Source: Saprospiraceae bacterium | Lineage (GTDB): Bacteria > Bacteroidota > Bacteroidia > Chitinophagales > Saprospiraceae | DNA length: 64,000 nt | Assembly: GCA_028285545.1 (NCBI GenBank) | Contig: JANQPA010000075.1 | Coordinates: forward strand, 90,136-154,135 | Direction of reading: 5' to 3' | Part shown: positions 17,952 through 27,355 of the stretch, in pieces | How positions within the stretch are numbered: position 1 is the first letter of the stretch | Layout of the letters: each line of letters begins with the position of its first letter | Translations under genes and position numbers: made by a program | Notes under the pieces: model-generated | Told to the model about the DNA's origin: nothing | The model's database searches: none | Seen by the model: only the letters and a program-made list of their open reading frames with translations

Positions 17952-18590
17952 TCAAATCATCTTTAATTCTAATGCCTTTAAAACCAGACCTACTGAATTG
18001 CGCACGCCAAACTTACTGATTAGATTTTTGCGATGGGTCTGAACTGTATTTGAACTGATAAATAGTTGTTTACCAATTTCATCTGTAGTGTATTCCTGGG
18101 CAATTAATTCCAACACATCCTTTTCTCTTTGTGTCAAATTGGGAATATAGCTGACTGCTTTGTTATGTTTTTCACCACCCAGATCAGCCATAAATTCCTC
18201 GCCTATAATGGCTCCTATATATCGCCGGCCACTTTTGACCTTTTTGATGGCTATTGGAATCTCCAGCAAATCAGCTGCTTTGGATATATAACCTTTGGCC
18301 CCTGACTTAAAAAGTTTTTTGGCCACACTAATTTCGATATGAGTAGAAAGGCCGATGATGTCCAGCTGTGGGTTTATTTTTATTAATTCTTTACAACACT
18401 CAATTCCGTTCATTCCAGGCATTCCGATATCAAGCAAAACGGCCTCCGGATTAATTAATGGAATTTTATTAATAGCTTCCGGACCTGAATGAGCTACTCC
18501 TACACATCTAATATCGGGCTGGCCATTAAGAAATTCTTCTAGCGCCTGAGTCAAAATTTTGTGATCATCAACTATAAATACGTCAATCAT
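17952..18590 (-). CDS. NarL/LuxR-type response regulator
   Basis: 212 aa from ATG at 18590 (MIDVFIVDDHKIL). This start is chosen because the longer GTG-initiated frame would overlap the kinase by 62 nt, whereas this ATG begins 4 nt after the kinase stop. Receiver domain with acidic pocket VDD (8-10) and phospho-acceptor aspartate in AVLLDIGMPGMNGIE. The C-terminal LuxR helix-turn-helix has LTQREKDVLELIAQEYTTDE and ISSNTVQTHRKNLISKFGV. Pairs with the TPR kinase upstream. Confidence 0.93.
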   Translation of the reverse strand: MIDVFIVDDHKILTQALEEFLNGQPDIRCVGVAHSGPEAINKIPLINPEAVLLDIGMPGMNGIECCKELIKINPQLDIIGLSTHIEISVAKKLFKSGAKGYISKAADLLEIPIAIKKVKSGRRYIGAIIGEEFMADLGGEKHNKAVSYIPNLTQREKDVLELIAQEYTTDEIGKQLFISSNTVQTHRKNLISKFGVRNSVGLVLKALELKMI

Positions 18591-18594
18591 GATT

Positions 18595-20493
18595 TTACAA
18601 AGGAATTTTAAGATTAAAATGAGTTCCTTTTGAGTTGTCAAGGGTGATTTCTCCACCTAAATAGTCTATTCTTGATTTTATATTTTTAATTCCGAGATTT
18701 GTGCTGTTCTCCCATTTTTGATGATCCAGGCCTTTTCCATTGTCCCGAATATCCATATTGAGGCTTGGCCCTTCAATACTACTAGACATTTGCACCTGAG
18801 TAGCTTCTGAATGTTTGATAATATTATTGACCAATTCCTGAAATACACGATAAATCATAATGGCTCTATCCTGATCCTCAATCTGTTCGAGGTCTCTTGT
18901 GTTATTGCTGACCTGAATGTTATTTCTTTTCAATTCTTGGCCCAAATCGCTAATTGCTCCTTCAAGGCCTGACAAGCCAAATGCCAATGGTGTCATATTA
19001 TGACTGATCCGCCTAAGCTCATCGGATACCTGACCTACCATGTCATCCAGCTGTTCATTATCATCTTTTATTGAGTAGATTTTAAACTTTATGGCTGCCA
19101 TCATAGAGCCAATATTGTCATGCAGATCCCTGGCAATCCTTCTTCGTTCTTCTTCTTGCCCTGTTAGGATAGACTGCATAGAGATCAATTGCTTTTCTTT
19201 GTGAAGGCCCTCAATTTCTAATTCTTGGCTCCTGGTTTTTTCTTTTAGCAGATTTGCTTTGTACCGTTGGTTTCTATTCCAAAATAGGAAGCCTAAAACT
19301 ATTGCTCCCAATAGAGCCCCTAAAGTAAATAGGAGAAGACGTGAATTTCGGAGTTCCAATTGCTGGGCTTTAATTTCCTGATTTTTCTTTTCAGACTCGT
19401 ATTGAATATTTAATTCGTTTATTTGTTTGGCAATATCTCGATTTAATAAAGTATCTGAAATGATTTTAAATTTTTGATGGTAATCTACTGCTTCTTTATA
19501 CTGCCCTTTGGCATAATGAACCTCATATAACTGTTGATATAATTCCTGCTGCACATTCGTACTTTTAGTGGCTGCATCCAGCGTTTTCAAAATACTTAGG
19601 GATCCATCAAAATCTCCCAGCTTGGTTTTCATATGGGCCAAAGATATTTTTGAAAAATCAAACATGAGCCCACTACTCGTTTTTTGGGCAAGGATCATAC
19701 TTTTTTCAAAATAATCATGAGCTTTTTGATACTCATCAAAATCACTGTAAGCCGCTCCCAAATTATAGTTAGCATACAATTGCTGATGTTCACTGCCGTA
19801 TTGTGTAGATAGATCTAGATATTGTTGATAGTAGAAAAGCATGCTGTCCTTTGGGCCAGTTTGTTCATAAATAATGCCAATGTCATTATAAACGTCAGCC
19901 AGCAAATAATAATCTCTGGCAGCCAGACTTAATGCTTTGGCCTGGTTATGAAATTTCATAGCTTCATCGTACTGATTCAGCTCGGTCAGGATAGCCCCTA
20001 TCCTTCTAGTCATATTCACCAGCAAGGTGGTGTCTTTTTGGCCTTCTTTTAAATCCAATACTTTAAAAGCGGCCTCCATACTTTTGTCTAAAAATTTAAA
20101 ATCAAAATAGAGGTTACTTAAAGAATAATGGCCAAATACCATTCTGACTGTATCCTTTTTTTGAGCGTTGTAATTTATATATTTTAAAAGATTATCCTCA
20201 CTTTTCTCAAAATTGGACTGATCCTTATACAACAAACTATAATAGTACCACTTTACATCTTCTCTATACTTGAAATTATTCTCCTGTTCAAACTCTTCAA
20301 GATATTGTAATAGCCCTAAACTAACTTCGGGGACTACTCTTCTATAAGTCCAGGCATGATCAATCAGAGCATCTACCATGGCTGAATCCTGCTCAATCTT
20401 TTTTAATTCGACGATTAGACTATCCAAAGTCCCTGATTGTCCAGACAAAAAAAATGAAATAAATAATAGACCCGCAGTAAAAAAATATTTCAT
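18595..20493 (-). CDS. TPR-containing NarX-type sensor histidine kinase
   Basis: 632 aa from ATG at 20493 (MKYFFTAGLLFISFFLSGQ), which gives a clean signal peptide; the upstream TTG at 20511 adds six residues. Periplasmic tetratricopeptide repeats fill about residues 30-340 (for example YDEAMKFHNQAKALSLA, YQKAHDYFEKSMILAQ). A single helix (LLLFTLGALLGAIVLGFLFW) leads to a coiled coil. The HisKA_3 dimerisation domain has EERRRIARDLHDNIGSMMAA, and HATPase_c contains DNGKGLD and GIKNIKSRIDYLGG. The cognate LuxR regulator starts 4 nt downstream. The signal is unknown; periplasmic TPR suggests protein or peptide binding. Confidence 0.93.
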   Translation of the reverse strand: MKYFFTAGLLFISFFLSGQSGTLDSLIVELKKIEQDSAMVDALIDHAWTYRRVVPEVSLGLLQYLEEFEQENNFKYREDVKWYYYSLLYKDQSNFEKSEDNLLKYINYNAQKKDTVRMVFGHYSLSNLYFDFKFLDKSMEAAFKVLDLKEGQKDTTLLVNMTRRIGAILTELNQYDEAMKFHNQAKALSLAARDYYLLADVYNDIGIIYEQTGPKDSMLFYYQQYLDLSTQYGSEHQQLYANYNLGAAYSDFDEYQKAHDYFEKSMILAQKTSSGLMFDFSKISLAHMKTKLGDFDGSLSILKTLDAATKSTNVQQELYQQLYEVHYAKGQYKEAVDYHQKFKIISDTLLNRDIAKQINELNIQYESEKKNQEIKAQQLELRNSRLLLFTLGALLGAIVLGFLFWNRNQRYKANLLKEKTRSQELEIEGLHKEKQLISMQSILTGQEEERRRIARDLHDNIGSMMAAIKFKIYSIKDDNEQLDDMVGQVSDELRRISHNMTPLAFGLSGLEGAISDLGQELKRNNIQVSNNTRDLEQIEDQDRAIMIYRVFQELVNNIIKHSEATQVQMSSSIEGPSLNMDIRDNGKGLDHQKWENSTNLGIKNIKSRIDYLGGEITLDNSKGTHFNLKIPL

Positions 20494-20620
20494 AAATAGA
20501 TAATTGAACAATAAGCTATAGTTTTCATTCAGTTCTAGTAAAATTAAGGCTTGAATACTTGAATAAAGTTTGCTTTTTTATTAATCCCAAACTTATTCTC
20601 CACAAAATTGGAACCTCAAA

Positions 20621-20662
20621 CCCAATACCCCAATACCCCAATACCCCAATACCCCAATACCC
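20621..20662. repeat. Tandem repeat (CCCCAATA)n
   Basis: Four perfect CCCCAATA units (20628-20659), preceded by CCCAATA and followed by CCC. It lies in the 233-nt spacer upstream of the TPR kinase and downstream of the secreted protein gene. One of several short-period spacer repeats in the window. Confidence 0.85.
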
Positions 20663-20726
20663 TAAAATAGCACAATTCTCTTTCATTTACTTCAATTCAC
20701 ATACAGAGGCATGGCACCAGGGATGA

Positions 20727-21494
20727 TTATTCTCTTTGAATGGTCTCCATCCTATAATTAAAGGTAGAACCTGAAGCTCCCAAATTGGCAATTTCTATTT
20801 TTATAGTACGGCCGTTAAGGGGCGATAAAATTTTCTTTTGAGTGTTGGCTGGGCCCTTTGGAAACCTCAATCTAGAAGTAAAAATATTGTCTAAATAGAT
20901 GGTTACTTCCGCGGCAGCACTACCTCCTGTTTTATGAATGATGATCTCAATTTCATTACAAAGTGGTTTAATGGTCATCGTCTTTACCTGACCTGCCTGC
21001 ACCGTACCCGAAGTGAATGCTCTGGGGCAACTTTTGTTAGGCTTTATTATTTTAGGAAGGTTATCTCCACTACTTCTCAAATCATAGTGAAAAGCATCCT
21101 CGCCAGATTCATGAATGATTTTTACCCGAAAATTTTTACCGGCAACATTATTAAAAATCGGAGCTTTAGCAATATTGCTGCTTGAACTTCCATATTCTAG
21201 CCGTTCTTTTAAGGCCCCATCTATATAAATTTCCACTCTACCGGTAGACGGACCTCTTTGTTTTATAATATGAAACCGTACCTGAGTGGTTCTCGACCTA
21301 AAATTGAAAATAGCAGATAATCCTGGTGGCACTCTTCCTTTTTTTATAAGATAAGTTACGGTGGATGATTCACTTGCCTCTAAAATAGATTTGCAGTTAT
21401 CTGATGGAAGTATATTTCCTAATAATAGGGTTCCAGATGTGATGCAAAAAACAAGCAAGATCAAAAATGAAATACGAAAAATTGAGGGTCTCAT
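20727..21494 (-). CDS. Secreted protein with two repeated beta-sandwich-like domains, function unknown
   Basis: 255 aa. The N-terminus MRPSIFRISFLILLVFCITS is a signal peptide. The mature part is two similar modules of about 95 residues, about 50-145 and 158-253. Each has the order basic strand, GRVEIYIDG / AEVTIYLDN, a loop ending in N-x-x-x-GKNFRVKI / LNGRTIKIEI, then a terminal FHYDLR / FNYRME strand. The shared pattern suggests an internal duplication of an extracellular beta-sandwich. I do not recognise a named family. Its upstream region abuts the intergenic hairpin and BlaI operator region. Confidence 0.8.
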   Translation of the reverse strand: MRPSIFRISFLILLVFCITSGTLLLGNILPSDNCKSILEASESSTVTYLIKKGRVPPGLSAIFNFRSRTTQVRFHIIKQRGPSTGRVEIYIDGALKERLEYGSSSSNIAKAPIFNNVAGKNFRVKIIHESGEDAFHYDLRSSGDNLPKIIKPNKSCPRAFTSGTVQAGQVKTMTIKPLCNEIEIIIHKTGGSAAAEVTIYLDNIFTSRLRFPKGPANTQKKILSPLNGRTIKIEIANLGASGSTFNYRMETIQRE

Positions 21495-21616
21495 TATTTA
21501 TAGTTTAGATCAAATTGAATTTTAGGTCCAATTTATGATCGTAATAACCAATACAAATCACCTAAAAGGACCATCTTAGGAATATCATTGAATTCAGTGA
21601 TAAGGGTATATAGATT

Positions 21617-21666
21617 TTTATTTAGCAATTAAGGGCGGCCGTGGCCGCTCTCAATTGCTAAATAAA
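21617..21666. repeat. Long near-perfect hairpin upstream of the BlaI-type regulator
   Basis: A 24-nt arm (21617-21640) pairs at 22 of 24 positions with 21643-21666 across only two bases (GT). The base of the stem is AT-rich (TTTATTTAGCAATT) and the tip GC-rich (GGCGGCC / GGCCGC). A second small palindrome TTGACA-gttt-TGTCAA follows at 21668-21683. It could be a bidirectional terminator, a REP-like element or a cruciform. The run of T needed for a classical terminator is absent on the plus strand. Confidence 0.75.
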
Positions 21667-21712
21667 TTTGACAGTTTTGTCAATAGAATCTGGAAGGTCA
21701 AACAAAGCTGTC

Positions 21713-21748
21713 TACTAAATTTTTAGTATTTCTACTAATAAATTAGTA
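21713..21748. promoter_or_regulatory. Two tandem BlaI/MecI-type operators
   Basis: TACTAA-attt-TTAGTA at 21713-21728 and TACTAA-taaa-TTAGTA at 21733-21748. Both are perfect 6-bp palindromes with 4-bp centres, and they are exactly 20 bp apart, close to two helical turns. A partial third site (ACTAGT, 21762-21767) follows. They lie 44-79 bp before the BlaI-like start codon, as expected for an autoregulated repressor. Confidence 0.85.
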
Positions 21749-21791
21749 TTTCTCCGAAAAAACTAGTAGATTTGTTTCAAAATACATTCAA

Positions 21792-22154
21792 ATGGATCAA
21801 TTAACAAAAAGAGAAGAGCAAATTATGCAGGTCATCTGGAGGCTGGAAAAAGCATTTATCAGAGACATTGTTGATGAGCTCCCTGCTCCCAAACCACATT
21901 ATAATACAGTGGCTACCATTATAAAAATATTAGTAAAAAAAGGAGTCCTCAAATCTGAAAAGATGGGAAACATGCATCGATATAGTCCCGCAATAAATTT
22001 TGAGGATTACCGCGAAGATCATATTGCGGATATCAAAGAAAAATACTTTGACAATTCTTTTCCTAAAATGCTGGCTCATTTTGCCAAGAAAGAGAATTTG
22101 ACGGAAGCGGAAAAAGAAGAATTGATTAAAATTATTCAATCGAAAAAATCTTAA
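21792..22154 (+). CDS. BlaI/MecI/CopY family transcriptional repressor
   Basis: 120 aa. Winged-helix N-terminus MDQLTKREEQIMQVIWRLEK with the recognition helix in YNTVATIIKILVKKGVL (37-53) and wing residues KMGNMHRYSP; an acidic/basic C-terminal helical dimerisation part follows. In this family an M56 membrane peptidase inactivates the repressor on sensing a signal, and that partner lies 5 nt downstream. The TAA stop is followed by GGAG, forming the ribosome-binding site of the next gene. Tandem operators upstream indicate autoregulation. Confidence 0.95.
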   Translation: MDQLTKREEQIMQVIWRLEKAFIRDIVDELPAPKPHYNTVATIIKILVKKGVLKSEKMGNMHRYSPAINFEDYREDHIADIKEKYFDNSFPKMLAHFAKKENLTEAEKEELIKIIQSKKS

Positions 22155-22159
22155 GGAGT

Positions 22160-24553
22160 ATGATTGCCCTACTGCTGAAAGCATCATTAATCATTATCAT
22201 TTTACTGGCCTTTTACAAGACCGTATTAGAAAAAGAAAGTTTTTTTGGCATCAATCGCCTTTATTTATTAAGCTGTTTGGTTCTGGCCTGCACTTTGCCC
22301 TTTATTAGCTTACCACAGTTAATTGATCATCAGGGATATTTAACCTCCTTGTTCGAAACTTCTTCCACGGAAGAACTATCTGAAGAATCGAAAGAGTTTA
22401 ACCCGGTACCACCCCAGGATTTTCCGCAGGAGGATAAATCTATAGACCAGGAGAAAACTTTTGATAATAATATGGTAGCTCTTGATGAACTAAAGAAATC
22501 CGAGCAGGGACTCATTAAAGAAGAGGAAAGCAAAACGGTAGCCCCTATTATCGATATTAACAAGCTTAGTTTGCAACAATGGTTTTTATTGGTCTACCTT
22601 TTTGGTGTAGTCATTTTATCCCTAAATCTTATTGCTCAGGTCATTAGCACCCTGTTAAAGGCCATAAAAAATGAGGATAAAATTGTAGACAATGATGGCA
22701 TCATTGTAAATATGAGTGCTGTTATGGAACCCTGCTCTTTCTTCAAATACATATTCATCAACCCTGCCAGCTATGAATATGAAACCTATGAGCAAATAAT
22801 AGCTCATGAGAAAATTCATGTAAAAAAATGGCATACCCTCGACCTGTTAATAACGGAATTAGCAGTAATTATTTTTTGGTTCAATCCATTTATCTGGATG
22901 TTCAGAAAGGAAGTAGAAAAGAATATTGAATATCAAACCGACGATTTATTAATTCAAGAAAAGGCGGAACAGAAAGTCCCCTATCAAATGAGTTTATTAA
23001 AAATTGCTACCTATAACAAACCGCTTGCAATCACCACTAATTATAATCAATCACTCATAAAACAAAGGATCTTAAAAATGAATAGTAAGAAATCAAACCC
23101 GTACAGCTACTGGAAATATACTTTCATAGTACCTCTTATTTTTACCATTCTGTTGGTCATCAATAAGCCTATTAACGTAGCAGCCCAAACAATGGAGGAA
23201 ATTGCTTCAAAAACAATGGAGGATAAGCCAAATAAAATTGAAAATTTGGGCCTTACTCAAGTTCAAAAGGAAAAAAACACCTCTTCTATTTCCTCTATTC
23301 CTGTTGAAGAAGAAACTACTGAACAGATAGAACAAGCCAATTTATCTGAAGAAAATACAAGCGATGACACTCTTGATTTACAGGAGGACGATCTTAGCAT
23401 GGCTTTAATGCTTGCCATCGATCAAAGGCAAATTGAAACGATTAGTTTGCTTATAAAAAATGGCGCTGATGTAAATAAAAAAGTCTTCGAGGGCTGGACT
23501 CCCCTAATGGAAGCGGTAGATGAAAATCATATTGATATCATTGAGTTGTTGATTGAAAATGAGGTAAAAATCAACGCCAAAGATGACTCAGGACGAACCG
23601 CATTGTTTAAAGCTGTAGATCAAACAAACTTGGAAATCGTAAGCCTTTTAATAAAGCATGGAGCGGATGTCAATGTTCAGGATAATCAAGGCAGGACACC
23701 TCTCATGGAAGCGGTTACAACAGGCCATCTAGACCTGGTCATATACCTGGTCCAAAATGGAGCAGAGATAGATGCCAAAGCCAATCAATCACAAACTGCC
23801 ATAATGATTGCCATTGATAAGAACAAGCAACAGATCGTTAATTACCTGCTATCCTTAAGTGGAGAAAAAGATAAAGACATTGATGCTGAAGATCAAGTTG
23901 ATAATAACACTGAGCAAAATGAAGAAAATTCCGTAAACAATGAATCACTTACCGATTGTCAGCTGCTTCTGAAAGCAGTAATCAATAATGACATTGAGGA
24001 AGTGAAAAACTTACTTAAATCTGTTGACCCTAACTGCGTTTTTTACCGAGAAGATTTCACTTATGGCGGACGGGATGATTCACGTACTCCTTTGGTTGCT
24101 GCTGCCCGAAGAGGATACCTTGAGTTAGGCAAAATTCTAGTAGATGCAGGTGCCAAAATTAACTTTCACGCCCGTGGTGATGAAACGCCTTTAATGGCTG
24201 CATCCGCTTATGGCAACCTGGATTTTGTAAAATATTTGGTTGGAAAGGGAGCGAGCATCAACAAAAAAGTATCAGGTGATGGTACTGCCCTATTAGTAGC
24301 TTCCGGCAGGGGCCAAACCGAGGTAGTCTCCTATTTAATTCAGCAAAAAGCAGATGTTAATGCTTCTGTAAGTGGAGATGGAACGCCTCTAATCTGTGCA
24401 GTACGAGAAGGTCATTTGGAGGTAGCCAAAGTTTTGTTAGAAAATGGTGCTGATCCTTATAAAAATGTACCGGGTGATGAGTATGCCATGTATCACGCTC
24501 GGGTAAATGGAGATCAGAAAATGATACAGTTACTTAAAAAGTATGAGAAATAA
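22160..24553 (+). CDS. BlaR1-like M56 membrane peptidase fused to ankyrin repeats
   Basis: 797 aa. Helices at about 1-20, 33-50 and 140-165 precede the metalloprotease core with the zinc motif HEKIH (216-220), then a helix and IWMFRKEVEKNIEYQTDD, typical of M56. A further helix at about 318-338 (YWKYTFIVPLIFTILLVI) ends the membrane part. After a linker come two blocks of about five ankyrin repeats each, about 412-565 and 600-797 (for example GADVNKKVFEGWTPLMEAV, GADVNVQDNQGRTPLMEAV), separated by an acidic linker. BlaR1 has a penicillin-binding sensor at this place; here the ankyrin array would be the extracytoplasmic sensor if topology is as in BlaR1. Operonic with the BlaI-type repressor. 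The signal is unknown. Confidence 0.9.
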   Translation: MIALLLKASLIIIILLAFYKTVLEKESFFGINRLYLLSCLVLACTLPFISLPQLIDHQGYLTSLFETSSTEELSEESKEFNPVPPQDFPQEDKSIDQEKTFDNNMVALDELKKSEQGLIKEEESKTVAPIIDINKLSLQQWFLLVYLFGVVILSLNLIAQVISTLLKAIKNEDKIVDNDGIIVNMSAVMEPCSFFKYIFINPASYEYETYEQIIAHEKIHVKKWHTLDLLITELAVIIFWFNPFIWMFRKEVEKNIEYQTDDLLIQEKAEQKVPYQMSLLKIATYNKPLAITTNYNQSLIKQRILKMNSKKSNPYSYWKYTFIVPLIFTILLVINKPINVAAQTMEEIASKTMEDKPNKIENLGLTQVQKEKNTSSISSIPVEEETTEQIEQANLSEENTSDDTLDLQEDDLSMALMLAIDQRQIETISLLIKNGADVNKKVFEGWTPLMEAVDENHIDIIELLIENEVKINAKDDSGRTALFKAVDQTNLEIVSLLIKHGADVNVQDNQGRTPLMEAVTTGHLDLVIYLVQNGAEIDAKANQSQTAIMIAIDKNKQQIVNYLLSLSGEKDKDIDAEDQVDNNTEQNEENSVNNESLTDCQLLLKAVINNDIEEVKNLLKSVDPNCVFYREDFTYGGRDDSRTPLVAAARRGYLELGKILVDAGAKINFHARGDETPLMAASAYGNLDFVKYLVGKGASINKKVSGDGTALLVASGRGQTEVVSYLIQQKADVNASVSGDGTPLICAVREGHLEVAKVLLENGADPYKNVPGDEYAMYHARVNGDQKMIQLLKKYEK

Positions 24554-24941
24554 ATATTATTAGAAGTAAATGGAAGTAAGATAGAAGTATGTAGAAGTAT
24601 GTAGAAGTAGATAGAAGTAAATTGAAAGCAACGCTTATCATCTAGGTTCTCTCTTTAATATTGAATAGGGATAAATAGAGACAGATTGAGGCAAATGGAG
24701 ATATAGTAAAGACTGTTTGTTAGTGAAAGTCATCCATACAATTGGACAACATAATTACCAGACTACTAAACAAAAAGTTCTTATCTCCAATTGTCTCAAT
24801 ATATCTCAACATGTCTCTCATCTAAGAAATAAAATAAAGCAGGTTTTGATAGAAAGTTACTGAGATGTACAAGTCTCAGCCCGGATATTATTGTTAAAGC
24901 CCGACTGACCCTTTTAGGTCTTGTCATTTAAAATTACAAAA
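24554..24941. other. Intergenic region with tandem repeat and imperfect inverted repeats
   Basis: 24560-24627 contains six steps of a roughly 10-nt unit TAGAAGTATG (variants TGGAAGTAAG, TAGAAGTAGA). 24677-24703 (GAGACAGATTGAGG then GGAGATA) faces 24781-24819 (TTATCTCC, then CTCAATATATCTC and TGTCTCTC) as an imperfect inverted repeat. A small hairpin CTGAGA / TCTCAG sits at 24860-24879. No gene was found. The promoter of the TonB-type receptor should lie in the last 80 nt. Confidence 0.6.
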
Positions 24942-27332
24942 ATGAAAATCTTCACCCTATTAGGGATGCTGATTAGCCTCAGCATCTCAATGGCTACTGC
25001 ATTGCCTAATCAAAAAATTAACCTGAGGGGAAAAATAGTTACTGCAGGCACCAATAATCCATTGGAATATGCAACCGTCTCCGTATTCACTCCTGATAGC
25101 CTATTAATTGATGGTACGATTACAGATCATGAAGGGATATTTGAATTATCCTTAGATAGAGGAAGATACCTGATAAAGTTCGAGTTTTTGGGTTTTGTCA
25201 CTCAATTCCGGTCGGTAATAATGAAGCAAGAATTAGATATGGGAAATATACAATTAATTGCTGATCAGGTCAGTCTGGATGAAGTGGAAGTTAGAGCAGA
25301 AAGAAGTCAGATGAATTTATTATTAGACAAAAAAGTCTTTAACGTAGGTCAGGATGCCTTGAGCCGTGGTGGTTCTGCAAATGAAGTGCTTGAGCAATTG
25401 CCCTCCATAACGGTTTCTGCTGAAGGTGAGGTCAGCTTGCGAGGCAACAGCGGAGTCAATGTTTTGATAAATGGACGCCCATCTACCCTGGCAGATAACA
25501 ATGCTCTTGCAAGCATCCCTGCAGAAAGCATCGAAAAAGTAGAAGTCATTACCAATCCTTCAGCCAAATATGAGGCTGCCGGTACAGCAGGTATTATTAA
25601 TATAATTCTGAAAAAAGAGCAGCAACAAGGATATGGCGGCACCATTAGCTTAAATACTGGTTATCCGGATGACCACCGCTTAAATGTCAATATGAATTGG
25701 CGCAAAAAGAAATTTAATGCTTTTGCAAATATAGGCGCACTATATTCTAATTTCTATGGCGATTCCGAATCCCTAACCCAAAGTTTCCTGGCCGGTGTAA
25801 GTGAAAACCTACAACAAAATCTGGATCAAAATCGAAATGATAGAGGTTTCAGTGCTTATTCAGGAATAGATTTTTTCCTGAATCCTACAAGTACACTTAC
25901 AGCCACCTATTCCCTTTTTGATATGGTAAATACAGATTTTTTTGGTAGAGTATATCAAAACCTGGATGACCAAAAACAGTTGACCAGGAAATGGCAGCAA
26001 GATTTGGACTATGTGGAACCTGGTGTTTATCACCAAATTGATTTGATTTATACTAAAACCTATGATGACGAAAAAAAGAAGCTAGCCCTTTATTTCAGGA
26101 ATGATCTTTGGAATGAAGATGAGTCTGAATCTATTCTCATCAATGAACAATTTCCTTTTACAGAGGAAATTCTGCGCCTTCGAACAAGTTCTATAGAAAG
26201 CAGTCGTGATCATATGATACAAGCAGATTATGAATCCATTATTGGGGAAAATGGACAAATTGAAGTGGGCATTCGTGGCGAAACACGAATTATCAGTGCT
26301 GATTTTAATGCTGAAACAGCTAATGGCTCAGTCTATGAGGTAATTCCCGGATTTAAAAATATACTGGATTATTTTGAGAGAGTAGGTTCTGCCTATTTTC
26401 AATATAATTATAAAAAGGATGCTTTAGGGCTCCAAATAGGCTTGCGAAATGAATTCACCCATGTTAAGGTAGAAGGTGCTGAAGAAAGCATCCAGCCCAT
26501 CAGCAAAACTTATAATCGACTGTTTCCCTCTTTCAGTTTAAATTATCAATTAACACAAAAGAAAAGCATTCAGTTAAGCTACAGTCGCAGGATTCGACGC
26601 CCCTCTTTTTGGCAATTGAATCCTTTTAGAGGCCTTAGCGATCCAACCCTTTTATTTATTGGTGACCCGGATATGGATCCGGCTTATACCGATCGTTTGG
26701 AATTAAATTTTGTCCAGCAACCCGAAAAACTGACCTTAAATCCCGCCATCTATACTTCGCGCACACTGGATTATTTTGAAATAGCCCGGGATCAACAGGT
26801 TGATAATTTATTTGGATTTGAAACTGGAACGATCATTGAGCGGCCTATCAATTTGGAGCAAGAAATTCAATATGGTGTAGAACTGATTGGCAATTATCGC
26901 CCATCGAAAACCATTACCTTCTCTTCAGAGTTCAACTACTTTGGCTACACCCAAAGAGGAGAATTTGGAGATCGCAATTTTGATTTTGATTTTGCCACCT
27001 GGTCAGGAGGCTTAGGCCTGCAAGTCAATTTCCCTAAGGACATCAGCTTCCAGACCAGGATTTCCTATAACGGCCGTTATAAGACGGTTCAACAATTGGA
27101 AAAGGCCAATTCTTTTTTCAGCGCCAGTTTGAGTAAAAAATGGAACAAACGACTTACCCTAACCTTAAACACCTGGGGCCCTAGATGGTCTCAGGCCGAA
27201 CTATTCCGACCATCATTCTTCGCTACTTATTCCGGGCGGTGGACAGGATGGCGAGCTCGGTTAAATGTTCAGTACCGCTTTGAAAAAGGGGCAGGATCAG
27301 ATAGAAGAAGGGAAAGAGGGAGGATTCGGTAA
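24942..27332 (+). CDS. TonB-dependent-receptor-like outer-membrane beta-barrel protein
   Basis: 796 aa from ATG at 24942 (MKIFTLLGMLISLSISMATA, signal peptide); an upstream TTG at 24921 would spoil the signal peptide. Residues about 25-105 are a CarboxypepD_reg-like domain (LRGKIVTAGTNNPLEYATVSV). A plug domain spans about 110-225 (VLEQLPSITVSAEGEVSLRG, IEKVEVITNPSAKYEA), and the remainder is the OMP_b-brl_3 barrel. It lacks a recognisable SusD partner and a clear TonB box, so it may be a receptor for a small molecule or a non-TonB assembly protein. It follows the M56-ankyrin gene after 388 nt and ends at a strong terminator. Confidence 0.92.
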   Translation: MKIFTLLGMLISLSISMATALPNQKINLRGKIVTAGTNNPLEYATVSVFTPDSLLIDGTITDHEGIFELSLDRGRYLIKFEFLGFVTQFRSVIMKQELDMGNIQLIADQVSLDEVEVRAERSQMNLLLDKKVFNVGQDALSRGGSANEVLEQLPSITVSAEGEVSLRGNSGVNVLINGRPSTLADNNALASIPAESIEKVEVITNPSAKYEAAGTAGIINIILKKEQQQGYGGTISLNTGYPDDHRLNVNMNWRKKKFNAFANIGALYSNFYGDSESLTQSFLAGVSENLQQNLDQNRNDRGFSAYSGIDFFLNPTSTLTATYSLFDMVNTDFFGRVYQNLDDQKQLTRKWQQDLDYVEPGVYHQIDLIYTKTYDDEKKKLALYFRNDLWNEDESESILINEQFPFTEEILRLRTSSIESSRDHMIQADYESIIGENGQIEVGIRGETRIISADFNAETANGSVYEVIPGFKNILDYFERVGSAYFQYNYKKDALGLQIGLRNEFTHVKVEGAEESIQPISKTYNRLFPSFSLNYQLTQKKSIQLSYSRRIRRPSFWQLNPFRGLSDPTLLFIGDPDMDPAYTDRLELNFVQQPEKLTLNPAIYTSRTLDYFEIARDQQVDNLFGFETGTIIERPINLEQEIQYGVELIGNYRPSKTITFSSEFNYFGYTQRGEFGDRNFDFDFATWSGGLGLQVNFPKDISFQTRISYNGRYKTVQQLEKANSFFSASLSKKWNKRLTLTLNTWGPRWSQAELFRPSFFATYSGRWTGWRARLNVQYRFEKGAGSDRRRERGRIR

Positions 27333-27355
27333 GGTGAAATTTTAAGTATTTATCT

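Noticed and set aside
18591..18656. Longer start for the LuxR regulator (GTG 18656)
   Set aside because: It would overlap the kinase by 62 nt and add residues with no receiver homology; ATG 18590 fits the family.
21792..24553. Reading the BlaI/M56 pair as beta-lactam resistance
   Set aside because: The M56 protein has no penicillin-binding sensor domain and no beta-lactamase gene is in the operon. The serine hydrolases further on carry general PF00144-type motifs.
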